Numbered from the stretch's first letter, positions 1 to 9,714 are shown. The stretch is DNA of 38,818 nt from CAJBLF01 sp964418415 (GCA_964418415.1 CAYQLB010000009.1:1-38818), one strand, 5' to 3'. Program-made: numbers and translations. The notes: a model not told the origin generated them from the letters alone.

Positions 1-71
1 CCACGAACGGGAATCGAACCCGTGACCTCACCCTTACCATGGGTGCGCTCTACCGTCTGAGCTATCGCGGC
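1..71 (-). tRNA. tRNA-Thr (anticodon GGT), 3' end cut by window edge
   Basis: Read on the minus strand from 71. The acceptor 5' half is GCCGCGA, the D arm has GCTC/GAGC, and the anticodon stem CACCC/GGGTG encloses the 7-base loop ATGGTAA, so the anticodon is GGT (Thr, ACC/ACU codons). The T arm ACGGG-TTCGATT-CCCGT is canonical. The 3' acceptor half TCGTGG runs off base 1, so the last pair, the discriminator base and any CCA are missing. Confidence 0.95.
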
Positions 72-418
72 ATATACCAATAACGTCGGATGCTTATATA
101 AAAAAACCACAAAAAATCAAATAGTTTAACGACACAAAAAAATAGTATATAAGATTCCCTATATATAGTATATTCGATAAATATTTTTAAAGAAATTTTT
201 TTCTGGATGATTTTCTTGATAGAGAATATACAAAAATATATTGCTTCCCTTTTTCGGATGACTACAAAACTATTAGACGTATTGTAATGTTTGAAGTTTG
301 AAGCGAGATGCACAATATAGTTTATATAGTGCGTCTATCATCCAGCGAAGCAGGCATCATGCATTTAGCAAAATTATTTTAGAAATTCGTAATAATTTAC
401 TCTATTACTTATATTAAC
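72..418. other. AT-rich intergenic stretch, no gene recognised
   Basis: This gap separates the tRNA from the aminopeptidase gene. It is strongly AT-rich with runs of A and T. Minus-strand reading frames here are low-complexity (rich in F, I, K and Y) and resemble nothing known. Any promoters for the divergent tRNA and aminopeptidase genes should lie here, but no convincing -35/-10 pair stands out. Confidence 0.5.
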
Positions 419-1621
419 ATGACGTACATTCCTTCTGATGAAATATTGAAAAAATATGCCGATGTTCTTGTAAAATTTGCCCTTCGATGAGGCGCATGAG
501 TGCAAAAAGATGATGTAATTTTTGTGCAAATTCCTGAATGTGCGAAACCATTTTATCTGCACTTACAAAAATCTATCCTCGAAGCAGGTGCACATCCGAT
601 CATGGAATATCTGCCTGATGGAGTAGCAAAACATTTTTTCGATCATGCAAATGACGATCAGATTGTTTTCTATCCGAGTGAATTATTTCACGGCAAAGTG
701 GAGCAGATGACTCATGTAATTTCTATCATCGCCGAAGCAGATAAACACGAACTCAAAGAGGTTGATCCAAAAAAATTAGCGGCCAGGATGGCATCTCGTA
801 GACCTTACAAAGAGAAGCGTATGAAAAAAGAATTGGATGGAAAGATGACGCGAACATTAGGATTGTACGGCACCGAAGCGATGGCACAGGAAGCAGGAAT
901 GTCCCTTGAAGAATATTGGAATGAAATCATCAAAGCATGTTATTTGGATAAAGAAGATCCTATCGCTGAGCGAAAAAATACAATCACTGCTATTGAAACC
1001 ATCAAAAAAAAATTGGATGCCTTACATATAGAATGGGTGCATGTCGAGGGGGAAGATGCAGATATCAAGATAAAAATTTGATCCAATAGACAACGATTGG
1101 GATGATCATGACGCAATATTCCTTCCTTTGAAATTTTCACTTCACCGGATCGGAGAGGTACAGAGGGATGGATGAGATTTAATCAACCATTGTATAGGTA
1201 TGGACAAGTAATCAAAAATGTCTATTTGAAATTTGAAAATGGTATCATCGTAGAATTCGATGCATCAGAAAATAAAGAAATACTCTGAGAGATGATCAAG
1301 ATAGAAAATGCAAATAAGGTCGGAGAATTTTCTTTGACGGATGGGAGACATTCACATATCACCAGATTTATGGGGGAGACTTTATATGACGAAAATATGT
1401 GATGACCTGAAGGCAACACACATATTGCAATCTGATCCGCATACAATGAAACATTTGTTGGTGATGCAAACAAGCTTACCGAAAAAGAACTAGATGAATT
1501 ATGATTCAATCAAAGTGCTGAGCATACGGATATCGTTTCCACTAAGAGAAGAAAAGTTACTGCTACGCTTTCAGATGGCTCAACGAAAGTTATTTACGAA
1601 AACGGCCAATTCACCGTATAA
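419..1621 (+). CDS. M29-family aminopeptidase (thermophilic metalloprotease type)
   Basis: 400 aa with TGA read as Gly; the standard code would break it at least ten times. It starts MTYIPSDEILKKYADVLVKF, typical of M29 (AmpS/AmpT/PepS) aminopeptidases, cytosolic dimetal enzymes that remove N-terminal residues from peptides. Conserved blocks are NIPSFEIFTSPDRRGTEG, KVGEFSLTDGRHS, the GGPEGNTHI segment and SAEHTDIVS. Metal and catalytic residues visible by family knowledge are His335, Tyr342, His369 and Asp371. Both glycines before PEGNTH are TGA codons, and they fit the conserved family sequence. The length matches the family (about 400-410 aa). The ATG at 419 was chosen because the family N-terminus begins there; the first in-frame ATG under the standard code would lose it. 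The next gene follows after about 100 bp of repeat. Confidence 0.95.
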
Positions 1622-1724
1622 GTCTGTAAAGTCGAAAGTCTGTAAAATTAAAGTTGTGGAAAAGAAGCCATCTTGCATTTTTACCGTATTTCAATAATCT
1701 ATCATCTATCATTTATCATCTATC
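1622..1724. repeat. Low-complexity intergenic repeats (GTCTGTAAAGTCGAAA and CTATCAT families)
   Basis: The first part (about 1622-1655) holds two copies of an AGTCTGTAAA-type unit and closely resembles a duplication inside uvrA at 35731-35762 (reverse strand). The second part (about 1696-1724) is a tandem of CTATCAT/TTATCAT units like those at 25661-25745. Neither codes for anything I recognise. Confidence 0.6.
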
Positions 1725-2075
1725 ATGTTTGCAATGGCAAGTAGAACAAATAAACAGGGAATAGCAAAGAAAAAATCTCAACAACAGAAACAGGCAAATA
1801 GGACTAAGGGATCCAAGAGATTCGAATATCCCAAAAGAAAATTGACTGTGGAAGAAGCGAAAGATCTTGGTGTTGTTGGTGTGGTAAAAAATCCAAAAGG
1901 ACATGATTATATTCGGTTTCTTAGGGGGAGAAAAATCTGTCGAGAGACGAGATTGAGAACTGATCCCGATGGATATAGATATATCAAGACACCATCAGGG
2001 GGAAGTGAAGTAGTAAGTGCACCACAATCATGATGGACAAGAGGTAGATTAAGAAAAGCTACGGTTAAGCGTTAA
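1725..2075 (+). CDS. Small basic hypothetical protein
   Basis: 116 aa, one TGA-encoded Gly near the C-terminus. The N-terminal half is very rich in Lys, Arg and Gln (NKQGIAKKKSQQQKQANR). The middle contains VVGVVKNPKGHDYIRFLRGR and the end is RGRLRKATVKR. Such composition suggests a nucleic-acid- or ribosome-associated protein, which is an inference from charge only. There is no signal peptide or membrane segment. The start could also be the ATG at 1734 (MASRTNK). It sits 24 bp before the secreted protease gene and may be cotranscribed with it. I do not recognise a family. Confidence 0.7.
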
Positions 2076-2099
2076 TCTTTATCCTTATTATACAAAAAC

Positions 2100-3683
2100 A
2101 TGAAAAAAATTTTTCTATGTGTACTCTTAGTATCCATAGCTTTTTTTGCTGTTCAGCAAACGAATGCAGCAAATGATGTTGACGCTATTTTTAAGATACA
2201 GGCATATAGTTACAATTCGCTTTTTGATACGTACACGTTGGAACAGTATGGAAGTGCGGTTTTGGTAGCCAAAAATATTCTTCTAACCAACGCACACGTT
2301 ATTACCGACGATACCAATAAATTGACCCTACATTATGAAGCCTGTCAAACAGTTTCTGAACAAGAAGCCCCCAAATGTTTTTCTACACTTCAGGTGATGA
2401 GTTATGATAAAGATTCAGACTTAGCTTTATTGTGGATAAAATCTCCTAGTGAGAATATGCCATCTCCGGTCAAGTTGGGAACACAAACACTTTCGGTCAG
2501 AAGTAAAATAAATATCATAGGATATCCAGCAAATGGAGGAGAAACTATTACGACAACAGAAGGTACTATAGCATGATTTGAAGATGGATATTATAAAACA
2601 GATGCAAATATTGATGCGGGTAATTCTTGAGGAGGAGGTTTTGATAGTCAGGGAAATTTTATAGGTATACCTACATTTATAGTAGATGGATATTCGACGA
2701 TGGGATATATCATACCAGCAGATACTATCAAAGAATTTATGGAAGGGAAAATCGGTACTATCATAAAAAGTAAAACATCGATATGATTTGAGAAATTCCT
2801 TAAGAGAATATATGATCTCCAAAAATGAGGAAAAATAGAGAATACTATATTCAGTACGCCAGAAGTATCCGATCATGGATTACAGGTAGTAGATTCTATC
2901 GAAAAAACAGAAAATAATCTTTATTCATATAAACTCGTCAATGATAACGGTTCTTTAGTATTTTTGGATGGATTGATAGCTACCAATGATGCAACTGTCG
3001 GCAGATATGTAAATGAGTCATCAAAGATATTATCTGATAGTGATTTTATAGTAAAAAAAGAAACTAAGAAAGTAGGCTCAACAATGCGAACAAAACTTTC
3101 ATTTAGCAATGAATATGCTGTAGGATATAACTATACGCAGAGCAATGGTATTCAAAAATGATATGCAGAATTTTGAATCGTAGCCGATAAAGATAATGCT
3201 TCTGATTTGTCATGATTGGTACAATTTGTAGAAAACATAGTAGTCAAGAAACCATATCTCAAACCACAAGTTCTTAATATGCCATGAATTAAACTCTCCA
3301 GTACATGGGGATTGGGTATCGTCAAGAGTATGGACGAAGACGGATTATCTATATCTATATTCCCAGATACAGGTAAATATGTTATGGAAATATCTGCATA
3401 TCCAGGCGCCGCATGAGATACACTCAAAGATATTACGGAGTCGGTGATAGATTCTTATGATACCTTTGATATAGATGCTGTACAAGAAACATCCAAATAT
3501 CCTTTGAGTGTTTCGATTATTAGGTTGACCGATGATGATGGTAATCAAACGCTCACTATTATTGGGCTCAAAAAATATATGCAAAAAAATGTTTTTATTA
3601 GTATAAGGGTAGATCTCAAAGAGAATAAAGCTAAAGCAGATGCTATAAAAATGGTATATAAAATTCTTGGATTAGAGATATAA
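2100..3683 (+). CDS. Secreted trypsin-like serine protease with large unknown C-terminal region
   Basis: 527 aa. The N-terminus MKKIFLCVLLVSIAFFAVQ is a signal peptide ending near NAA, so the protein should be exported. The chymotrypsin/HtrA-type domain covers about residues 30-225. The triad is visible as His66 in LLTNAHV, Asp107 in DSDLALL and Ser176 in AGNSGGGGF. The Gly following Ser176 is a TGA codon (2628-2630). Residues from about 230 to the end (roughly 300 aa) match nothing I recognise. They contain no PDZ-like GxGI pattern that I can see and may be a substrate-binding or cell-surface domain. Eleven or so glycines are TGA, several in the C-terminal half. A 301-bp gap follows. Likely roles are envelope protein quality control or extracellular proteolysis; the substrate is unknown. 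Confidence 0.88.
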
Positions 3684-3827
3684 TAGTATATTTTATATAA
3701 TGCATTAACTATAGTTGCGTTTTTTGCTGAAATTTTGATGTATAGTTTGCTAATCGAATTATTTATTCGTTTTGGTAACTATATATTCTTCAATAAAAAA
3801 ATAGAAATTATTTTTTTAAGGAGAATA

Positions 3828-3930
3828 TATCGAAATCGTTTCAGATTTTGATTTATCGAGAACTGTTTAGATTCGATATTTATCGAAATCGTTTCAGATT
3901 TTGATTTATCGAAATCGTTTCAGATTTTGA
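3828..3930 (+). repeat. Four-unit ~26-bp tandem repeat abutting a promoter
   Basis: The unit is about TATCGAAATCGTTTCAGATT plus TTGA(TT). Exact 24-bp copies start at 3828, 3881 and 3907, and a diverged copy (TATCGAGAACTGTTTAGATT) starts at 3854, so the period is 26-27 bp. The last copy runs directly into the -35 box at 3927. Phasing near 2.5 helical turns and the contact with the promoter suggest an array of regulator binding sites rather than a CRISPR array, since there are no spacers. Confidence 0.85.
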
Positions 3931-3954
3931 CAAAAAAATTTTTTTCGTTACAAT
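3927..3954 (+). promoter_or_regulatory. Sigma70-type promoter of the MFS gene
   Basis: TTGACA at 3927-3932, a 16-bp spacer and TACAAT at 3949-3954, about 30 bp before the ATG at 3985. The -35 box shares its first bases with the end of the last 26-bp repeat, so whatever binds the array would touch RNA polymerase. Confidence 0.75.
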
Positions 3955-3984
3955 AGAAACTAGATATTTATTTATGCTACATAT

Positions 3985-5313
3985 ATGCCATTCGCTCCAG
4001 AAAATCAATTTCAAAAAAAATATCAAAATGAATTGTTTTCTACGCTCATAGAAAAATGAATTTTTTATGTTATTAAAAAAAATTTTCTCTCAATACCATT
4101 ATCTATTAGGATGATAGGATTTTCTTTGTTTATATTCGTCTTGTGACGAGGATTGTGAGCGGATGTGTTTTTTTCATTGTATATAAAAAATATAGTCAAT
4201 CATGTATTTCTTATTTCAATTATATGAGCGATATTGTCCTTGAGTAAAATGTTTTTTTCTATTCCTGTAGGAGAAGTAAATAACCACGCGAATCTCAAAT
4301 CGGTTTTGTTTTTGAGTAAGTTTGTCTATGTGATTATGGGTATCGTCTATGTGTTGGCAGGTATCTATAGCTCCGTTCCTTTATTGATTTTAGCGGTATT
4401 ACTCAATGGGTTTGCTACAGCTTCATTATTTACGACCTATCAGACCTTTATTCGTAAAAATACAAGATGAGGAGAAAGAGGTAGATCATTCGGATTATAC
4501 TTTTCAAGTATCAATCTTGCGTATATCGTTGGTGCATTGATTAGTTCATATTTGATTACCAAAGTAGATCTTCCGCATCTCTTTATTTTTATCCCTATTT
4601 TTGCGCTGTTATCATTATTGACCGATAAAAAACTACCAAGTTTGGGTAAGAAAAAGATCAAGGAATTTTTAGCAGGAGATACCTTTACCCAAAGGTTCGT
4701 CCATGAGGTATTTTCTTTTCGTCCTATAAAAAAAGTGATAATAAAACTCAAAAATTATCCTGGTAGAATGTATTATGCCTTAGGATTTGAGGTGCTTTTC
4801 AATCTGATCAACTATGTGGGATTTATTTTTATTCCTATAGTTTCTATTGCCAACAATCTGAGTTTATCACAAGTAGCTATAGTTTTTGCGGCGATGAGAT
4901 TGCCGTATCTCATAGATTTTTTTACCTGAGATATCGCGGGAAATGGCAGTAAGAGAAAATTTCTGTTTGTTATGCTGTTTTTCCTTTCTCTATTGTATAT
5001 ATTGCTTTGATTCAATGAAGGGTTCCGGAATATTATAGTTATCACCTTCGGTATTTCATTGGGACTTTCACTTATGCGTCCAGTGATTTCCGCATATATT
5101 TCTGACTGTACAAGACCAGAAGATGAAGGAACGATTACTGGTGTCGGTGAATTTGTAGGAAAATTATGAGAAATTATAGGAATACTCTGATTCTGAATAT
5201 GTTCGGCACTATTCGGACTTCAAACTTCTTTTGTTTGTATAGGATTGTTTGTAATGCTACTTGCTATCATAGGTATCATTAAGAGATTTTGGTTCTTTAA
5301 ATATGACGGATAA
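3985..5313 (+). CDS. Major facilitator superfamily (MFS) transporter
   Basis: 442 aa, about 12 predicted membrane helices split by a basic central loop (around KKKIKEFLAGDTF), the usual MFS layout and length. About fourteen glycines are TGA, many inside helices (for example FVLGRGLGAD and the GEIIGILGFGIC segment). The normal MFS loop 2-3 signature is degenerate here (PVGEVNNHANLKS). The substrate cannot be read from sequence; drug or metabolite efflux is only a guess. The gene has its own promoter with an upstream repeat array, so it is probably specifically regulated. Its TAA stop is immediately followed by the TTA (reverse stop) of the convergent HExxH gene. Confidence 0.85.
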
Positions 5314-6009
5314 TTATTCATTAAGTAATATATCACATCCATACTCCACCAATTTATCAAAATCCTTATCTGAATGAACTCGATAGTCTTCGAGTTTTTT
5401 TCTTAATTCTTTATGCTGTGGATATCAACCATCTGTCATTCCAGGAAACTCATGATTTAACAAAAACGTGAGAGCTTCTTTTAAGTCTTCAAATTTTTTT
5501 TCATCATGAAGTTTGCTCATTATATATTCTTTATAATAGTGTATGGTTTGAAAATGGAGAAGCTCATGAGTAAAGGCAGGAACAAATCATTTCCAATGTA
5601 TGTACGACCAAGTTTGTCAAAGATTGGTTTTATATGGTCAGCGATTGAGTGATGTAAGGAAAATAGTAAAATCATTCCTATAGATCGGATGTTTAGTAAG
5701 TTTTTCCATTGTTTTAAAAATAACATCTTTATGCTTATTTAGTTCTTCTGTCATTTCTTTAATTTTATCCTCTGCTTCTTTTGTATGTTCTTTCCAAAAG
5801 TTTTCTAGATATTCACGCAAAAAGGGGTAAACATCTTTTTCTTTCATATTTCGTAATTTTTGAAGCTCAATAGTAGTGATTTCTGCTACTTGTTCTTTTC
5901 GTTTGCTTGCATGAGTATTTGCATTGAATGCTCTCCAATAATTTCGAGCATCTTCTTCAAGATTGAGCTTTACATTGATAGTGAAATTAGTCATGGTGAT
6001 TCTATTCAT
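5314..6009 (-). CDS. Predicted zinc metallopeptidase-like protein with HExxH motif
   Basis: 231 aa, joined from two standard-code fragments by TGA codons. Residues 148-152 are HELLH in the context VPAFTHELLHFQTIHYYKEY, the zincin HExxH pattern. The N-terminal half is Lys/Glu-rich and helical (KDVYPFLREYLENFWKEHTK). No signal peptide is seen, so it is probably cytosolic. The third zinc ligand is not certain; LNHEFPGMTD further on holds a candidate. I do not recognise the family, and activity is inferred from the motif only. ATG 6009 overlaps the end of the U32 gene by 8 bp and suggests translational coupling; ATG 5994 (MTNFTINVKL) or 6030 are alternatives. Confidence 0.75.
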
Positions 6010-7321
6010 ATAAAATTTCCCAACCTTCAAGTTTTTTGTCCGTCAACATATACATAGCTCAACTATTACAATGTGCTTTTTCTACCTGATTTCCTTTGGC
6101 GTCCAGGATATCTATGATTTCCAGTTCGCCCATCTCTGTAGGACTCAAAAACTTAATCTTCATTCCTGGAGTGATGACTTCCTTTGGCTCGATATGATAA
6201 TATTTTTTACCATCTTTTTCTATGAATTCATTTGAAAACATTCCGAAATAATTCCTGTTGAATAATGGTCCAGCACTGTCTAAAGTCATTGAGCCAGTAT
6301 AGCTTTTCAAATCCCTCTTCATCTCCATTTGTCAAGGGAGAGACGTTCCCTCCTTGATAAAGGAGGGTGAGGGTGGATTTGTTTCGCCCTCTGGAAATTC
6401 ACTCAAATTGTTAAACAAAAATCCATCTCGATATTCTCTATGGGGAATCACATTCACTAAATTTGCTACTTTTTCATCTATTTTTTTTCCTTCGATAATT
6501 GCATCACGGACATGTTTATATGCTTTGACAACTGCTCAAACATAAAATTCTGATTTGCTTCTTCATTCAATCTTAATTGCATCGACGTAGGGAATAATTT
6601 CTTGTAATTTATCTATCGTACACAAATCTTTGGACGACAAAATATGACTTCATTGTTCGTCTCCTTCCATCTGAAATAACTTTCCTGGTCTGCGTTCTTC
6701 CTCTAGCCAGACTTTATATTTAAACCTACAAGCATGCGAGCATTCACCCTTGTTTCCTGGTCTTCCACTCATATAATCGCCAAGCAAACATCTTCACGAA
6801 TAGCTCATACACATAGCCCCATGGACAAACACTTCTATCTCTATTCCTGGAACTTTTTCGCGGATTTCCTTGATTTCATCGATATGCAACTCTCTCGCGA
6901 AGACGATTCTTTTTACACCCATCTCTTTCCAAAATTTCACTGCAGCTCGATTCATAGTCGAACTCTGCGTACTTAAATGCAGAGGAGTATCGGGTAAATA
7001 TTTTCTGATGATATGGAAGGTTCATGGATCAGAGAAAATGATAGCATCGGCACCGACGTCCGCAATCTGTTTCACCGTCTGTTCAAAGAGTTTGATATCA
7101 TTGTTTCTGGGAAAAATATTCATCGTGAGCAATGCTTTACTTCCATTTTTATGCAAATCTTCAACAGTTTTTTTTAATTCACCAAAATCAAGAATCTTAT
7201 TCTGTCTCATCCTCAATGACGTAAATGGTACACCGACATAGACTTCTTCGGCTCCATATTGGCTCGCAACCATAGCCTTTTCATAGGATCACCCGGGTGC
7301 TACTATTGTAGGTTTCTTCAT
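6002..7321 (-). CDS. trhP: U32-family protein, TrhP/YegQ-like (tRNA uridine-34 5-hydroxylation)
   Basis: 439 aa. The start MKKPTIVAPGGSYEKAM and the block GDYMSGRPGNKGECSHACRF are diagnostic of U32 proteins of the YegQ/RlhA/TrhP group. Four cysteines (171, 178, 194, 198) would hold the Fe-S cluster. IKIEGRSKSEFYV is the next conserved block. TrhP uses prephenate to make 5-hydroxyuridine at tRNA position 34 in E. coli; assignment to TrhP rather than another U32 branch is by resemblance. At least eight glycines are TGA. An 18-residue insert (NPPSPSFIKEGTSLPGQM) is encoded by an in-frame palindromic repeat at 6327-6380. The gene precedes and overlaps the HExxH gene. Confidence 0.88.
6327..6380 (-). 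repeat. 54-bp palindromic element inserted in frame inside the U32 gene
   Basis: Bounded by ATTTGTC and GGTGGATTT, with the core hairpin CCCTCCTTGATAAAGGAGGG at 6348-6367 (8-bp stem). The ends and core match the intergenic elements at 37505-37644 and 38696-38743. The length is exactly 18 codons and no TAA/TAG appears in the gene's frame, so it adds a peptide instead of breaking the protein. Confidence 0.8.
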
Positions 7322-7441
7322 AAACTGATTAATAAATTTAAAGGATAATTAAGCGTAAAAATTAGTACGTAAATAATTAGGCGACGATTTTTTAATCTTT
7401 ATACGCTTATTAATATTTTAATCTATTAAGTTTTCAATTCA

Positions 7442-7475
7442 AAAAAAAACTGACTTACAGAAACGCAAGCCAGTA
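7442..7475 (-). terminator. Intrinsic terminator overlapping a stop codon
   Basis: On the minus strand ACTGGCTT pairs with AAGTCAGT around a 10-base loop (7450-7475), followed by a run of T. The hairpin contains the last codons and TAA of the 104-aa membrane protein. A T-run on the plus side also makes it potentially bidirectional. Confidence 0.75.
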
Positions 7476-7769
7476 TCATTTTTTTTTCAATTTTTTTTCA
7501 AGGAAATCAATCCATCCAAAAGCTTTTTTGATAATTTTTGTGATGTTTGTCTTGAAATATTCTAGAAGCAAACTCCCTAATAGAAACCCGATACCCAATA
7601 TCCAGAGGATCATACTGCCTACAGAACTAAATCTTACTCCGAGCATGATGGTTACTAAGAAACAAATGAAGAGAACCATGCTAGTAAGTATGTAGGGAAG
7701 TATCTGAGTTTCGAAGAAGGTACGCCTCTGTATTCTTTTTCGTTTGTGTTTACTTTTGTGGTACATCAA
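7455..7769 (-). CDS. Small two-helix membrane protein
   Basis: 104 aa. A strongly basic N-terminus (MMYHKSKHKRKRIQRR) precedes two hydrophobic segments, ILPYILTSMVLFICFLVTIM (about 26-45) and VGSMILWILGIGFLLGSLLL (about 50-69), then a Lys-rich tail. A TGA near the end extends the protein by seven residues (GYWLAFL) to the true TAA. It has a good promoter immediately upstream and a terminator over its stop codon, so it is probably a single-gene unit. Function unknown. ATG 7766 is an alternative start. Confidence 0.72.
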
Positions 7770-7782
7770 TATATTTTTTGTT

Positions 7783-7810
7783 ATAATATCTATTTTTTAG
7801 ATGAAGTCAA
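7783..7810 (-). promoter_or_regulatory. Sigma70-type promoter of the small membrane protein
   Basis: On the minus strand TTGACT (7810-7805), 16-bp spacer, TATTAT (7788-7783). Transcription would begin only about 7 bases before the ATG at 7769, so the message would be nearly leaderless. Confidence 0.6.
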
Positions 7811-7816
7811 TGTTTG

Positions 7817-8773
7817 TTATTCAAGTTCTTCGACTTCTTTCATGACCTTTTTGACACGATAAACTTTAAGCATATAGAGGATTCTAAATAAAATTATGGC
7901 GATACCTGTCATGATCCAGAACTCAATTCTGATGAATCCATAGAAAAGTAGGAACATCAAAACGATGACAGATGCTTTGAAACCTGGTTGTTCATAAATT
8001 CTTACTATTTCTCAGAGGACATAATCACAGATACCCATATTGACGGTCGTATTATCTTTGATTGCTTGATCGACTCGGGATTTTTTATACTCATTGAGCT
8101 TCCCAATGAAGGTAGTATCTTTTGCGCCGTTTTCGATTTCGATTGCTTTGAGGTCGGTGACTTTTGAATTAAAAAAGAGCTCAGTATTTTCTTTCATATG
8201 TTTTGCTTCTTCCAAACCGAGTTTAAACGGTTTAGCAACGAAATCTATGACACTATTGGAAGCGGTATTTAGTGATTCACAGGTAAAGGGGAATTTTTCA
8301 TAGTATCCGATAATAAAGAGATTGTATGCTATAGTGATAAAGACCGTAAACATATATCATCCGGTAGTGAAATAGCTCGTGGAGTCTCGACTGATTTTGT
8401 CATATGATGAACCCTGGAGGAGTCGAGCGAGATAGACGATACCGACATTTATGGAAAGTATAGATGCTACGAGAAGTATATGAGAATATCCTATAAAGAA
8501 TCATTGAATAACGGTTATAGTCAGCATGAGGATAGCAAGATATTTTATGGGAAGCTTACGTACTTCTAGATAGAAAAAATGAAAAAAAAGAAAAAAGAAG
8601 AGAACATAGATCATAGATTCCAAGGCGAAGAATTGTTCGAATAATCTAAAGAATATGAGTCCATACGCAATCAATGAGAGTCAGAGAAAAATCCATGCTT
8701 TGGGAGAGTGAAGTTTTTTTTCGGTTGCCTTGATAGGTGTCAATCTATCGAGCGGGATATGTTTTTTGGGCAT
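7817..8773 (-). CDS. Multi-pass membrane protein of unknown function
   Basis: 318 aa. About four hydrophobic segments lie in the first half (from WIFLGLSLIAYGLIFF to FTVFITIAYNLFIIGYY). A polar, Lys/Glu-rich stretch of about 95 residues with two cysteines (FTCESL and MGICDYVL) follows, probably outside the membrane. Two more hydrophobic segments follow (SVIVLMFLLFYGFIRIEFW and the ILFRILYML region), with a charged tail. Four TGA glycines join the pieces. Its ATG directly follows the TAG of the prepilin peptidase gene (TAGATG on the minus strand), so the two are translationally coupled. A role with type IV pili is suggested by position only. Confidence 0.75.
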
Positions 8774-9643
8774 CTATCAGAAGATAAGTATTATAAAATA
8801 GGGTAATTTCCATGCAATGATTCGAAAAGCGATAATCATGGCGGGGAAGAAGGGAATGACTTTCAGGGATATGTATTTTGGGTCATGTTCCATGGTCCTT
8901 GTTCCGAATGTATTCAGTAGGTATTGTAGTCAAGCTCGTAGTAGTCAGAGTATACTACTCATCAGGATAAACAATATCAAGACATTTACTATAGTGAGAA
9001 ATGAGAACGATAGATTATGGAAGGAGAGAATGATAGGGAATAACATTCAAATACTGACTGCCAAAAAGATGTCCCCTTGTCAAAATCCTTCGCCACCTTT
9101 TTTAAATCTTATTTTGACATATCGTTTTGCAAACACATAGATGAGTAAAAAGGCTGTTCCAAAGATAAGAGTGCTCATCAAAAAATTTCCATCGCTTCCT
9201 CAGGATACATTGATATTGGCTACAATTGCCAATGCCGTTAGAAGTATCCATATGATTATATGTAATTCATATTTCTGCAGATCGTAGACCAATAGGAGAA
9301 TAAGCAATCGATTCATCAAAAGTCAAAATACCAAAGTCTCAATTCAGAAATCTTTTAAGAAGAAATATGTGAGGACAAAAATTCCTGCACACAATATTTC
9401 CAAAACGGGATATATTCGAAAGATTCTCTTTCAACAATATGCACACTTCCCTCATTGAACGAGATAGCTTACGACGGGAATAAGATGTGGTACTTTTAAT
9501 TTCTTATGACAATGCGGACATTCAGAACGACCAAAAAAGAAACAACGAAGTTTAGTTCGTGTTATACCATCAGCGAATCTGGTCAGGAGTACTGAGCCGA
9601 GAGAGCCGAAAATGAGTCAGAGAAGAAGGATAAGTAGTTGCAT
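8774..9643 (-). CDS. pilD: Prepilin peptidase / N-methyltransferase (A24 family, PilD-like)
   Basis: 289 aa, invisible as one frame without TGA = Gly (about ten in-frame TGAs). It starts MQLLILLLGLIFGSLGSVLL, the usual first helix. The N-terminal methyltransferase domain has paired CxxC motifs (Cys42/45 and Cys67/70). The aspartyl protease residues are Asp121 (VYDLQKYELH) and Asp191 in the GxGD motif (GFGQGD). About eight membrane helices are expected. It cleaves and methylates type IV pilin-like leader peptides at the inner membrane. No prepilin gene is recognisable in this window, so the substrates lie elsewhere. It is first in a minus-strand operon with the 318-aa membrane protein. Confidence 0.92.
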
Positions 9644-9687
9644 GTTGTATATATATGATAGGCGGGTAAAAAATCAAGGCCCAGAAT

Positions 9688-9714
9688 TTGACAAAAAAAT
9701 AAAAGTAATATAAT
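9688..9714 (+). promoter_or_regulatory. Sigma70-type promoter
   Basis: TTGACA at 9688-9693 and TATAAT at 9709-9714 with a 15-bp spacer, 30 bp before the ATG at 9744. The start context TTTGACAAAAAAA resembles the promoter at 3927. Confidence 0.65.

Noticed and set aside
62..313. Minus-strand 83-aa reading frame
   Set aside because: It overlaps the tRNA, is biased to F, I, K and Y, and resembles random AT-rich translation.
2100..3683. TGA as selenocysteine or tryptophan
   Set aside because: TGA aligns with Gly in catalytic motifs such as GNSGG, TGG codons still supply Trp, and far too many TGAs occur for selenocysteine.
3828..3930. CRISPR array
   Set aside because: Units are directly adjacent with no unique spacers, one unit is degenerate, and no cas genes are nearby.
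3828..3930. Replication-origin iterons
   Set aside because: No replication initiator gene lies next to them, and the last unit abuts a consensus promoter, which fits regulation better.
8817..9140. Plus-strand 107-aa reading frame
   Set aside because: It is the antisense shadow of the prepilin peptidase gene, whose motifs are clear.
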